From Oopsacas minuta (lineage: Eukaryota > Porifera > Hexactinellida > Lyssacinosida > Leucopsacidae), in assembly GCA_024704765.1 (NCBI GenBank), contig JAKMXF010000354.1, forward strand, positions 248,690 through 312,689: a stretch of DNA of 64,000 bases. The letters are read 5' to 3'. The position numbers and the translations under genes were made by a program. Of the stretch, positions 25,453 to 36,273 are shown one piece after another; position 1 is the first letter of the stretch, and every line of letters starts with the position of its first letter. Under the pieces are notes generated by a model. That model worked only from the letters and a program-made list of their open reading frames with translations, searched no databases and was not told the DNA's origin.

Positions 25453-27627
25453 ATGAGTGCGAATTTCTATTTTTCTGACAAGAAGTTGTTGGAGAGAGTC
25501 CGCCATCATTACAACATCATATCTCCTATACATCAAGGGAGGATTGATAATTCAGCTTTGATAGAATTGTTGTTAGTAGAATACCAAGAGTATAGACGGA
25601 AAAATAATAGAGTTTTTACAAATCAAGTCAATAAAGCTATTTATTTAATTCGACAGCAAAATAATAACACAGTTCAACATTTAGAAAAAGAAACAGATAC
25701 TATGAACAATGCTATAACTGAGCTATACTCTAAGCCAAGTAAAGGATCACTAGAAAATGATGATAGAAGCTCTGTTACGGCAGATTCAGTATCAAATGGT
25801 AATGAAAATCTAAAGAGAAACAATTCAGTTTCAGATCATAATTCAACTTCCAATGAGAAGAGAATAAAGCTCAGAAATAATCACAAATTTAAGTCAAGCA
25901 AAAATCTTGAATCTTCTACTGAAGAAACTCTGTTAAAAACTCATTTTATTCCAGAGATTTCTGATATCAATTTTTCTCATGTTGGTGGTTTAGAAAATAT
26001 ACTAAATGAAATAAGAAAACTATTTATACATTTTCAGCGAGCAGATTTGTTTGTTGAGATAGGGATATCTCCTCCCACAGGTATGTTGCTACAGGGTCCT
26101 CCTGGTTGCGGCAAGACCCTACTAGCAAGAGCTATTTCTGGAGAGTTCAATGTGCCTATGATAGGTGTAGCAGGGACTGAGCTAGTATCAGGAATATCTG
26201 GTGAATCAGAGAATCAAATAAGGAAGTTATTCGACTCAGCTACCAGCAGCAGTACACCCGTAATTCTATTTCTAGACGAGCTGGATGCAATAGCTCCAAA
26301 AAGAGAGGAGCAGTCAAGAGAAATGGAGCGTAGAATCGTGTCTCAACTTCTCATCTGTATGGACGAATTGAACAAGAATCATAAACAAGCTAATAACAAA
26401 GTATTTGTAATCGGAGCAACCAGTAGGGTGTCTGCTATCGACCCGTCTCTCCGTAGATCTGGAAGGTTTGACAGAGAGGTGCGTATAGGAATCCCGAATG
26501 AATCGGCTAGGAAGAATATTCTAGAAGTTATCTGTAAGAGTTTGAAAATAGATGATAATGTTAACTTACCTCTTCTCTCCCATTTAACTCCTGGATATGT
26601 AGCAGCTGATCTCTATGCTCTAGCGCAAGAAGCTGCTCTCAACGCTGTTAACACATTTCTAGACATCGAGCAAAGCATTAGTACCGATTTAGTTAATCTT
26701 AAAATTCAAAACTCTGATTTTGAAAAAGCTCTTACACAAATTCAACCATCTTCTATGAGAGAGGGATTTGCTACAATACCCAATGTAAGATGGTCAGAGG
26801 TAGGAGCTCTTAAAGAAATCAAGACAGAACTAACTCTCTCTATTCTTGCTCCCATTAGATATCCTCAACATTATGCTTCTTTATGTATAACAAAACCTCC
26901 TGGTATATTGTTAGCTGGTCCCCCTGGCTGTGGTAAGACAATGCTGGCAAAAGCTTTAGCTAACGAGGCTGGCCTCAATTTCCTCTCTATAAAGGGTCCA
27001 GAACTGATGAATATGTATGTGGGAGAGACAGAAAGAGCTGTGAGACAGGTATTCCAGAGAGCGCGAAATTCCTCACCTTGTGTAGTATTCTTTGACGAAG
27101 TTGATGCTCTGTGTCCTAAGAGATCAGAGTCTGGGGAGAGTAGTGTGACTGCTCGTGTTGTTAATCAGATGCTAACTGAGATGGACGGGATGGAGCCAAA
27201 GAATCAAGTCTACTTCCTAGGAGCTACAAACCGTCCTGATATGATAGATCCAGCTCTCCTAAGACCCGGTAGAATAGATAAAACACTGTATGTAGGTCTC
27301 CCAACTGAATCGGAGCGAGTTGACATACTTAATTCTCTCACTAAATATAGAACTCATCCCCAAATTAGTCCAGAGGTAAAATTCGAAGAATTAGCTAATG
27401 CTGATAATACTAAGGGATTTTCAGGAGCTGATCTAGCTGCTCTAATCCATGAAGCTTCTCAAGAAGCTTTTAGAGAATTTATCAAGTCTGTAGAAGATAT
27501 TTTATTTGAGTCTAAATGTGAAAATCATTTGAGTGAGCCTTTTGAATCAGTTGTCTGTAAGAGACATTTTGATGTTGCTATTCATAAAGTACATCCGTCA
27601 ATTAAAACTATTCAGGATTTTCTTTAA
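25453..27627 (+). CDS. NVL: NVL, nuclear VCP-like double AAA ATPase
   Basis: NVL (yeast Rix7) is a nucleolar AAA unfoldase that acts in release of factors during 60S ribosome assembly. The single exon gives 724 residues; human is about 856. The N-terminal nucleolar domain (about 1-70) is followed by a low-complexity basic region (about 90-160). The D1 AAA module has Walker A GPPGCGKT at about 215 and Walker B LFLDELDA at about 270. The D2 module has GPPGCGKT at about 490 and VFFDEVDA at about 543, then the NRPDMIDPALLRPGR sensor and arginine-finger region. Both Walker sites look intact, so both rings should bind ATP. MRRF starts only 94 bp downstream on the same strand. Confidence 0.93.
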   Translation: MSANFYFSDKKLLERVRHHYNIISPIHQGRIDNSALIELLLVEYQEYRRKNNRVFTNQVNKAIYLIRQQNNNTVQHLEKETDTMNNAITELYSKPSKGSLENDDRSSVTADSVSNGNENLKRNNSVSDHNSTSNEKRIKLRNNHKFKSSKNLESSTEETLLKTHFIPEISDINFSHVGGLENILNEIRKLFIHFQRADLFVEIGISPPTGMLLQGPPGCGKTLLARAISGEFNVPMIGVAGTELVSGISGESENQIRKLFDSATSSSTPVILFLDELDAIAPKREEQSREMERRIVSQLLICMDELNKNHKQANNKVFVIGATSRVSAIDPSLRRSGRFDREVRIGIPNESARKNILEVICKSLKIDDNVNLPLLSHLTPGYVAADLYALAQEAALNAVNTFLDIEQSISTDLVNLKIQNSDFEKALTQIQPSSMREGFATIPNVRWSEVGALKEIKTELTLSILAPIRYPQHYASLCITKPPGILLAGPPGCGKTMLAKALANEAGLNFLSIKGPELMNMYVGETERAVRQVFQRARNSSPCVVFFDEVDALCPKRSESGESSVTARVVNQMLTEMDGMEPKNQVYFLGATNRPDMIDPALLRPGRIDKTLYVGLPTESERVDILNSLTKYRTHPQISPEVKFEELANADNTKGFSGADLAALIHEASQEAFREFIKSVEDILFESKCENHLSEPFESVVCKRHFDVAIHKVHPSIKTIQDFL

Positions 27628-27720
27628 TTATTAAAAGTAGGAATTAGTCTAGTTTTCTATTTAATATTACTACTTTTGAAATTAACCAAAAGTAACGTAC
27701 AGTCGTACATTTGAATTAGA

Positions 27721-28473
27721 ATGATTAGAAAACTTTTACTTAATAAAGTCTTTCAAACTCAAAATTTCTTGGAATTGATACCTGGAGTGAAGGCTAAAAA
27801 CTCTACCAAAACGAGGCAAATTCATTCTACTTATATATTACTGAAGTCGAAATCGAAAAAGTTTGAAAAGAAAAGCAAGGCTCCTTCTGTAACAGATTTA
27901 GATATTTCTTCTGAGATTCTAGACAAAATCGGTATCTCCTCCCTTGGTGATGATGCAACTGAGTCTATTGACAAGATGAATCAAATTCTCCGTAAACGTA
28001 TCGCTATAAAGATTACTCCTGCTCATTTAGACACTGTACAGATAGAATCTAAAACAGGCTTCGTTCCTCTTAAGCTGGTCTCTCAATTATCTTTCCCAAA
28101 ACCAAATCTCATTAGATTAGACATGTCTCAATCAAGGGAACATCTACAAAACGCTGTTAAAGCTCTCAAGCATTATTTCCCTTTCGCAGGCATTCAAACT
28201 CAAGGATTCGATCATATAGAGATTACGACTTATAAATTAAATAAAGTTATCAAAGTAGAAATGCAACGAGAAGCTAAGAAGTGTTGTGAAGATACCAAAT
28301 CTATTATAAGAAATATATCAGCACCTGTTCTGAAAAGACTCAAATCTCAAAAATCTCTTGGACAAGATACCAAACACGACGGAGAATTGTTTATTCAATC
28401 TCTCACGAGGTATTATAGCCAACAAATCGATGAATCAGTTGAGAAGAAATTGGAAGAAGTAGATGAGTTGTAG
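27721..28473 (+). CDS. MRRF: Mitochondrial ribosome-recycling factor
   Basis: RRF releases post-termination ribosomes from mRNA together with a mitochondrial EF-G2. The protein is 250 residues in one exon. The first 45 residues are basic and Ser/Thr-rich with almost no acidic residues, as expected for a mitochondrial targeting peptide. The RRF fold covers about 75-245: a first helix, then TPAHLDTVQIES and the domain II-like PLKLVSQLSFPKPNLIRLD segment, then a long C-terminal helical region. Identity is moderate, but the order of elements and length fit MRRF (262 residues in human). The 94-bp gap from NVL is too short to hold much more than 3' and 5' untranslated sequence. Confidence 0.85.
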   Translation: MIRKLLLNKVFQTQNFLELIPGVKAKNSTKTRQIHSTYILLKSKSKKFEKKSKAPSVTDLDISSEILDKIGISSLGDDATESIDKMNQILRKRIAIKITPAHLDTVQIESKTGFVPLKLVSQLSFPKPNLIRLDMSQSREHLQNAVKALKHYFPFAGIQTQGFDHIEITTYKLNKVIKVEMQREAKKCCEDTKSIIRNISAPVLKRLKSQKSLGQDTKHDGELFIQSLTRYYSQQIDESVEKKLEEVDEL

Positions 28474-28937
28474 TCTTATAATATAATTTATCAATTACAA
28501 AACTACACTCCAGTTCACGATTACACATATTTACTAATATTTTCGATTATACACCCTCTGAAATTTACATATACTATTAAATAATGGTCACTGACACGTG
28601 CGTTAATCGTCTAATTGAATTTAGCCATTTTAGGTTGCAATTTTAGTTAGAAAAGGATGGGTTTTGATTGGACAAGAGTGAAGTTATACCACTTTCCTGT
28701 TGCCGGAGAGTTCAGGCAGCCCCTGCCTGTTGTGCCAGCTTCTCTTACTTGTTTATACAGAGATTTCTATGATTAGATAATTATCGCTTCAATTGTTGAA
28801 TTTAGACTGTTTTGCAATTCGAACTGAAATCCCAAAGACTTTTTATGTGTGTGTAGCCCGAAATTTACTTCATCCTTTCATGAGTTTATATTTCTATTTT
28901 TTCAAGAATGTAAACATATTCGTACATTAGTAGTATA
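28474..28937. other. Intergenic spacer
   Basis: 464 bp between MRRF and the next plus-strand gene. It is AT-rich with a short GC-richer patch (about 28700-28740). No open frame, tRNA-like structure or repeat is evident. Confidence 0.5.
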
Positions 28938-29756
28938 ATGGAGAATATGTGTGACATTCCAATGGCACTATTGACTCATTGTCAGCTGTTTACACCCCAC
29001 ACATGTGATGACAGCTTTAAAATACCTGTGCAACTTTACGAGCCAATCTGGCTGCCTAAACAGTGTATGCAAGAGGTGAATGCTGAGCTCAGCTCGTTAT
29101 GTCTACAGGTTGAAGCTCTGTTAGTATCTAGCTCGTTGCATTCTAAAGATATTCAGTCAGGTAAAAGCAGAGGTAGGAGTAAGGTTAAATTTGAATCTCT
29201 TCACCAAGAAGAGATTATAGAGTTTGTGAATAGGATGCAAGATATAGTACACCCTCTAGAGCCTACAGAATCTCTGTACAATTATCTTATTGGACATGAT
29301 ATGGGACAAGTATACCCACACTTAATGCAGTTATTACAACATCCTGGAATAATTCCTGATTCAAGAAGTTTACCTTCTATTCCTATGGATTACTTCCAAT
29401 ACTTATCCAGACTGAATAACCTCATGATAATGTCCCAAGAATTAAATGCTGACAACAATAACTGCAGTAATCATAAATACCTAGCTCACCAATTAGCATT
29501 GTTGCATCAAACATCTAACTGCCTAGGTGACCAGACTCAATGGGCTAAAAGAGAAATACAGTCACACTTTGATGCAGTCAGAGGTGCTTGCTCTCAAACA
29601 TCAAAGAAACGGATACGACTACCTTTAGAAGAGACACAATGGATAGACAGATTGACACGTGGTTTGTATTCACAAGCATCATCATTCTCTCTACACTTAT
29701 CCACACAGCAGTCAGTAGACTCTATGCTCAGCCTATGTCATCTGATTAATCATTAA
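28938..29756 (+). CDS. Probable HAUS augmin-like complex subunit 2
   Basis: 272-residue intact single-exon protein, Leu- and Gln-rich and largely helical with no obvious enzyme motif. A middle segment (about residues 90-180), with a VHPL motif, a PTESLYNYLI block and a following helix, resembles the arrangement in HAUS2. Augmin recruits gamma-tubulin to the sides of spindle microtubules. The match is my reading of a short pattern and not a strong signature; an unrelated helical protein is possible. It sits 123 bp upstream of the PsuG-PsuK gene on the same strand. Confidence 0.4.
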   Translation: MENMCDIPMALLTHCQLFTPHTCDDSFKIPVQLYEPIWLPKQCMQEVNAELSSLCLQVEALLVSSSLHSKDIQSGKSRGRSKVKFESLHQEEIIEFVNRMQDIVHPLEPTESLYNYLIGHDMGQVYPHLMQLLQHPGIIPDSRSLPSIPMDYFQYLSRLNNLMIMSQELNADNNNCSNHKYLAHQLALLHQTSNCLGDQTQWAKREIQSHFDAVRGACSQTSKKRIRLPLEETQWIDRLTRGLYSQASSFSLHLSTQQSVDSMLSLCHLINH

Positions 29757-29878
29757 TGTTGAGATTATCTCTTATTTATCTTTAATTTAATTTATTGACT
29801 AATTAATTTAGCGAACCTTCTTTGATACGGAATAATATATTCTGTCTATCTAGTAGCAATAGTAACGTAAAAAAGACA

Positions 29879-31957
29879 ATGCGTCTTCATAGAACTCTCA
29901 ATCAGTTACGTCACGTGAAGAAGATAAATTCTAGACATAGGCACACCCTCACAGTTTCCACTGAGGTATCAGAAGCAGTTAGAAAGGGAAGGCCTATTGT
30001 AGCTCTTGAATCAGCTGTTCTATCACATGGAATGCCACCTCCTGACAACTTTAACACAGCTGTTAATATACAGAACATACTTACTCAGATGGGAGTAGTA
30101 CCAGCTGTTACAGCTGTGATAGACGGAACTCTGAGAGTTGGACTAGCTAGGGAGGAGTTGGAGAGATTATGCAACGGAGACTCTAATGAATTTGTCAAGG
30201 TGTCCAGACGAGACTTGGCTCCCTGTGTGGCTAAAGGGTTAACCGGGGGTACAACTGTGAGTGGGAGCATGCTCCTCGCTCATTGGGCGGGTATCAACTT
30301 GCTAGTCACCGGGGGAATAGGAGGAGTACATCTGGGGGGAGAGAATAGCATGGATGTTAGTGCTGACCTCATCGAACTTGGGCGTACCCCTGTTACTGTG
30401 GTGTGTGCAGGAGTTAAGAGTATTCTAGATATACAACGAACTTTAGAAGTTCTGGAGACACAGGGCGTGACTGTGTGTACCCTAGGAGAGGATCAGATAC
30501 CAGCCTTCTACTCCACTCACAGTGGTATCAAGGCTCCTCTTAGGGTTGATTCTATTACAGAAATTACTTGCTTAATCTCCGCTAACAAACAGCTGGAGTT
30601 GAGTAGTGGTATTGTAGTATGCGTCCCCCTTTCTAAAGTTGATTCTATCAACAAAGAAGAGATAGATTCTACCTTAAAGGATGCTATGCAGACAGCTAAT
30701 GATAATAGTATCACTGGTAATAAAATTACTCCATACTTACTGGATTATATGAATAATAGGAATCCTAGATATTTGGATGCTAACATAAGTCTATTGAAGA
30801 ATAACACTATAGTGGGAGCTAGAATAGCGAAATCTCTCTCAAGTGTGTCTAAGAGGTATTTACACACATCTACACAAAGAGAGGAGGTGAGGTCAAGCGG
30901 TAGAGGTAGAGGAAGACCTGTTGTTATAGGAGGGATAAACTTCGACCTTGTGTTAAAGTTTAAACAGAATGAAATAGATACTCTCACTACAAATGCAGGT
31001 TGTATTAAACACAGTCTGGGTGGTGTGGGAAGGAACCTAGCTCAATGTTTGAAACAGCTGGGTCCTGGTTGTGAATTTATCTCTGTAGTTGGACAAGACA
31101 CATTCGGACAGATGATCCTTAAAGAGATGCCTGATCCTCAACACGTGAGAGAGTTATCCGGTGTCAGTACAGCTAAATACTGTGCTATGTTAAATGAGGA
31201 GGGAGAACATATGTATGGAATGGGAGATATGGATATTCACCAGTTAATAACACCTAAAATGATACAGGAATCCTATCAGCTGATTGCTAATAGTCCTATT
31301 GTTGCATTTGATGGTAATATATGTTATGATACAATGATCATGCTAATTGGTATCTGTAAGAAAGAGGGAGTACCAACTTGGTTTGAACCAACCTGTAGAG
31401 CTCTTTCTGCCAAGTTCCTAGGTCCTACACAACTCTACCCATCTATTATCTCTCCTAACCGCGAGGAGTTAGTCACAATACACAGAGCTATGTTCTCTCC
31501 TTCTGCGGAGAATAGCTCACTACGCCCTGACTACCAAACTGCTACAAAGTTATGTACAGATCTCTTGAGGCATATCCCTGTAGTCCTCTTAACCCTGGGA
31601 GGAGAGGGTGCTCTAGTTGGTGTGAGACACAAAGACATGCTACACTCCCCTAAACTTCTGTCTCTTCTCGGCAGGGAGAGTACAACACAAACTGTCCTCT
31701 ATCCTGTCCAATTCGTGACCAATCACATGCCAGCTGTTCCTGTCAGCTCTGTAACTAGTGTGTCGGGTGCTGGAGACTGTCTAGCTGGTACAGTGATAGC
31801 AGGGTTATCACAGGGTGTTAGTTTAGAGGAGTCTGTATCCTCTGGGATAATTGCGGCAAGCCTGTCTCTTCTATCAAATGATACTGTTCCTGATACTTTA
31901 ACAGATAAAGTGTTTTCACAGGTTAAAGATACTTCTGTTCAAGAAGTATATTCTTAA
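29879..31957 (+). CDS. Bifunctional pseudouridine-5'-phosphate glycosidase / pseudouridine kinase
   Basis: Two enzymes in one chain that together degrade pseudouridine: the kinase makes pseudouridine 5'-phosphate, and the glycosidase cleaves it to uracil and ribose 5-phosphate. Residues about 20-310 form a PsuG domain (PIVALESAVLSHGMP near the start, the TGGIGGVH loop in the middle, PAFYSTHSG late). Residues about 345-685 form a PfkB/ribokinase domain (GGINFDLVLKF, then GGVGRNLAQCL, ending with the catalytic GAGDCLAGTVIAG). The order PsuG-PsuK matches the fungal bifunctional protein. The ATG at 29879 opens a basic, acid-free N terminus (MRLHRTLNQLRHVKK) that may be a mitochondrial presequence. 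Length is 692 residues, single exon, intact. Confidence 0.9.
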   Translation: MRLHRTLNQLRHVKKINSRHRHTLTVSTEVSEAVRKGRPIVALESAVLSHGMPPPDNFNTAVNIQNILTQMGVVPAVTAVIDGTLRVGLAREELERLCNGDSNEFVKVSRRDLAPCVAKGLTGGTTVSGSMLLAHWAGINLLVTGGIGGVHLGGENSMDVSADLIELGRTPVTVVCAGVKSILDIQRTLEVLETQGVTVCTLGEDQIPAFYSTHSGIKAPLRVDSITEITCLISANKQLELSSGIVVCVPLSKVDSINKEEIDSTLKDAMQTANDNSITGNKITPYLLDYMNNRNPRYLDANISLLKNNTIVGARIAKSLSSVSKRYLHTSTQREEVRSSGRGRGRPVVIGGINFDLVLKFKQNEIDTLTTNAGCIKHSLGGVGRNLAQCLKQLGPGCEFISVVGQDTFGQMILKEMPDPQHVRELSGVSTAKYCAMLNEEGEHMYGMGDMDIHQLITPKMIQESYQLIANSPIVAFDGNICYDTMIMLIGICKKEGVPTWFEPTCRALSAKFLGPTQLYPSIISPNREELVTIHRAMFSPSAENSSLRPDYQTATKLCTDLLRHIPVVLLTLGGEGALVGVRHKDMLHSPKLLSLLGRESTTQTVLYPVQFVTNHMPAVPVSSVTSVSGAGDCLAGTVIAGLSQGVSLEESVSSGIIAASLSLLSNDTVPDTLTDKVFSQVKDTSVQEVYS

Positions 31958-31989
31958 TTATGCTAATTATAGTTTAATTTTTGTTTTAA

Positions 31990-32660
31990 ATAATTTAAGT
32001 ATAAATACACTAATTTATCACACATGATTAATCACATTTTTACACCTTTTTGTGGATATTTCAAAATTATCCTAGAGATTAACTTCTACCTGCTAATTAG
32101 GTAAACAGGGACGTATGAGATTTGAAAGTAACTAATTCGCAGATTTATCATATGATTAATGTTATTTTCACACCTTTTGGTAATATTTCAAAATTATGCT
32201 CGAGATTTCATTTCAACTTCTAGTCAGGGGATAATCGAGTATGTAGACTGCAAATTGTGGTATCAACACAGGAGAGGAGGTGTCTGTGAATTTGTAAGGA
32301 GAAATTCGATTTATCAATTCATATTGATGAGCCACAATAATTATAATTGTGTCACCAACCATCTTATCTTATTTAAGTATCCAAATGTGAAGCAGAAGGT
32401 TATTGGTAACAACAACATCTTTTGAACCCTTGTGCCTTAAAGTCTACTCACCAATTTTGAAATAATATCAAGATGTTGTGTTGTTATCAATAATCTTCCA
32501 CCATAGCCTATGATATATCGAACTTCTCCTTACAAATTCACTGGTTTATCATATGATTAGCAAATTTTCGTATCATTTGCATGTATTATAAATAATTATT
32601 TGCTATAATTACGTTTCAACGGCTAGCCAGAGGTAATCGAGCATGTAGATTCTAATTTTG
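31990..32660. repeat. Tandem and inverted repeats in intergenic spacer
   Basis: A unit starting ATTTATCA[C/T]A..ATGATTA at about 32015 recurs at about 32142 (period near 130 bp), with a third partial copy at about 32545. An inverted pair (AATTTGTAAGGAGAA at 32290 and TTCTCCTTACAAATT at about 32523) makes part of it a foldback. The phrase TAATCGAG[T/C]ATGTAGA occurs in two copies and a close relative appears near 42022. No gene is seen between PsuG-PsuK and the BRD7/9 first exon. Confidence 0.6.
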
Positions 32661-32857
32661 GCATTTTCAAATATATACGCGACCCAGAGGCCCGAGCTGC
32701 ACTCTCATTCTAAGCTGGTCATTTGCTGAATATATATTTTCGATTCCTACATAAATTCATTACTGGGGTCTAGTGATGCTATTCGGTCACTGTTTATAAT
32801 TGTCATATATTTAGTTACCTACGATTATGGAAATCTTGAGTACTATACACTGACAAT

Positions 32858-35800
32858 ATGGAATCTCAAAGTAATGACAGTTGCTCAGACAGTAATACCT
32901 CCCCAACTAGCAAACAAATCCAATCTAATCAATCCGAATCAGGAAGTCAAGATGAAACAACTTCTAGTAAGTTGATAATTATCTCTGATGTAGACAACAA
33001 AACTGGCGGGAGTATGACTTTTGTGTACAAAACTAGCGCGACGATTGTGTACAAATATATGGTACACAAACGTCGCACTAGCAAAGATGCCAACTCTCAC
33101 GGATAAACCGTGAATCTCACGGCTATGCCCAAATTCTCACTTTTCAGAGGATTTCTAACGGATCCTTGAGAAGCAAGTTGGCATCTATGCACTAGCTTTG
33201 TACAAGAATGACATTTGTGAAATAGTGAGCTAAAATCCACAAACCAATTATAACCAATATTCTCTAATCCAATTGAAATCCATCCACCAGGTAGATATCG
33301 ATTTAAATTACCCAATTTTACAAGCAGGAGGTAGTCAGACATCCAGGCAATATCCAGAAATCCTGGAGCAATACTGACACTATTCCAATGTAAAAAGCTA
33401 GTGTAACGTTTGTATACAGATATGCATATGCAGATATATGTGACACAAACATAGCACTAGCTTTGCACACAATGTCTCCCTACGGAAACTAGCTCATGAA
33501 TTATTACCTTAAACATTTAAATCGTAACCTGCCGAAAGTATCATTAACGGTCGTTATAGATATGATTGACACCTAAAAGTATGAATTTTTTGATAATTTT
33601 AAGAAATTTATTGCGAACGATTTGTATTATATAAAAATGAATCTTTCAGGTACCCTTTCTCCTACAAAATTAATGCCTGAGAGAGTGAGTCTAAACATAA
33701 CAAGAATGTCAAAAGTTGATTTGTATCGTACGACAAGCCTTTCTTCTCAGAATTCAGACTCTCTTTATCCCAACTTATTACCAGGGAAGAGAGCACCAGC
33801 TATAGGGGAACATAATTCCTCTGAATTAGAAGAAGTTCGTCCTGATTTGAAGAGGATCACTCGCTCTTCCCGTAGAGGTGAGGCTATTTCTTCTAAAGAG
33901 CCGAAAGTCGACCCTATTGAAAGGAAAATTAAGACTGAAAAATCTAAGAAATTTGCTAGAAAATCTAACAGAAAGTTAAAAAATAAAAATCCTATTAAAA
34001 ATCGTGAAAAAGAATCTGAATATTCAAGTGAAGCTGAAGATTCCGATATCTTCTCTCCTCCATTGGTGTTACTCGTATCTATCCCGATTGAAAACTCGAG
34101 TATTAACGGAGAAGATGACTCCTCCATTTCTGATACACTCAGTGAAATTTCAACACCTAACATTCACAAGGGTAAGGATATAAGAAACTTGGAGGAAGAT
34201 TATGATTCTAGATCAGCTGATAACAGCTGTGATGATTCTAACTCAATGGTTAGCTCGAAGGAAGATTCTGCTAGAGAAGAGGAAATACTGGATTTGGTGG
34301 ATGGGGAGAAGAAATTACAGACATGGGAGCAACAACCTTCTTCTAGTGAATCAGAGGGAGATTCTCAATCAGAAAGTGAAGTGGAATCTCAAAGGACTAC
34401 TCGATCCCATAAACTAACATCAAGTGAGAAAATAATCGAAAATAATCAAACTGATAAGTCTGGTAAATCTATTCCAAGTAAGAAGAGGATAACGAAGAAG
34501 AATGAGCGCGAAAATTCGCGATTTCAACAATCTGTTAGAACTTCTAACAAGCGCAAATCGTACCGAAACAAACTAGAAATTAATAAAGTAGATAAGAACA
34601 GGAAAAAAGTAGAACATATAATTCAGCTAGACAAACAGCTGGGCAAGGATCAGCTGGATACAGTTTTATTAGAGAGTTATAATATTCTAAGGAGTCGGGA
34701 TCAACAGGCAATATTCTTCAGTCCTGTCACTGATGACATGGCTCCTGGCTATTCTAAGCTGATCACACAACCGATGGACTTCTCTCGTATGAAAGATAAG
34801 ATTGAGAGAGGAGACTACAGTCGGTTAGAGGAAATATACAATGATTTCTTATTAATGTGTCAGAACGCTATGTCTTACAATAAACCAACTACATTTTATT
34901 ACAGGACTGCTAAGAGGATTAAAGAGACGGGGGTTAAGAGTTTGGAGAAGATGGCAAGAGCTCGTCTCACTTCTCAGGAGAATATACGTTCTGTGAGTTC
35001 TCATACAAGTAGTCATAACTCAGATATTAATAATGAAAATAAAGACATGAATGATATCACAGGTCCTCTCGTGGTGAAGATAGACAGGAGTATCTTACCT
35101 GCATTCCCAGCCAGGCTCTCTCCTGTTGGCATAACTCCACTTAAGAATGTTAGTAGTCAAGGAGATGTTACACAAGCAGACTCACATCCTGTAGATGAAG
35201 AAAAATCATCATCAAATTGTTTGAATGCAAATTTAAAACTTCTAGAAACTTTAGGTGTGACGTCATCAGCATTAAGTAGTACGATTAAAGCACAGAAAGA
35301 CGTAATTAATCCAGATACAGCATTACTTCCTCCTCCTTCCTCTTTCACTCACTCGCTCTCTCCCAAAAACCAAACTACGACACGAAGTCAAACCAGTACA
35401 ACTGATACTACAGCTAAGCTATCAACAGTTGATATCAATACACACAATCAAAACCCTCCTACTAGCAAGAAACAGCTGACTCCTTTGGAAATAAAACAAA
35501 GAAAATACAAGAAAAGACAGGAACAGATTCATCAGAGATTGTATACTCGTGCTACTCAGGCCAGGAGGATATACAGAGGCTCTCTTGCACCTGTCAAACC
35601 CCTCAACTACGGATCTTTCGCTTCCTTCGCTCCCAGCTATGACAGCTCTTTTGCTAACATTAACGGACAGGAGACAGATAAAGTGTATTCGTTACTAGAC
35701 CACAGGGAACTGAATGAGTGTGACAATACCATGGTATATACGAGTGAGTTTCAAGATGCCATTTGCTACGAATTAATCTTTGACTTGCGATTAATTTGTT

Positions 35801-36207
35801 AGATATATTAATTTTATCTCCTATTTATAGACTACAACGAAGAGGTATCTCCTTTCTACCTACAGCTAGCAGATGGTATCCTGAATCTGGATAAAGATAT
35901 CAATACTTATGCTAAGAATTCTTATCGAAGAACATACCGAGACACTAGTATGCCTCCAGATATAATCAGAATGCATATGTTAAGACAGCCAGCAATTCAG
36001 GGTGAGATGCGACGTAGAATGGAGTTACCTCCTGACGCCAGAGTTCAGCAACAGCTGGACGATATGTTACAACAATCAGCTGAGCTGATTAGCAGTCTCA
36101 GTCAGAAACAAAGCAGAGAGGAGAATCTAACTGGAGCAGAAGAGTTAGACAAAATTAATAAGATTTTAATGACTATTGGAACAACTCTCAAATCAAATGA
36201 TCTATGA
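32858..36207 (+). CDS. BRD7/BRD9-type bromodomain protein
   Basis: BRD7 and BRD9 are acetyl-lysine readers in PBAF and non-canonical BAF (SWI/SNF) complexes. My model has three exons, 32858-32966, 33650-35743 and 35831-36207, with GT-AG introns and agreeing phases (109, 2094 and 377 nt; 859 residues). A shorter alternative starts at the ATG at 33637 without the first exon. The N-terminal 300 residues are charged, Ser/Glu/Lys-rich and disordered. The bromodomain is at about 365-465: PVTDDMAPGYSKLI, PMDFSRMKDKI, and the acetyl-lysine Asn in NAMSYNKPTTFYY. The family-specific C-terminal region includes GSFASFAPSYDSSFANI, as in BRD9. Human BRD7 and BRD9 are about 650 and 600 residues, so this one has an enlarged N terminus. 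The 3' end lies 67 bp from the next gene. Confidence 0.85.
33013..33480. repeat. Foldback repeats in BRD7/9 first intron
   Basis: Several related copies of a unit with ACTAGC and TGTGTACA..ACAAACGT or its inverse occur at about 33015-33080, 33188-33215 and 33395-33470, on both strands. GCCAAC at 33089 pairs with GTTGGC at 33178. The pattern indicates nested inverted repeats or a hairpin-rich element; there is no coding signal. Confidence 0.5.
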
Positions 36208-36273
36208 TATTACTTGCATAGTTAAAATAATATATACATTGTATAAGTGTGTTTTTCCAATCAATTAAATTAG

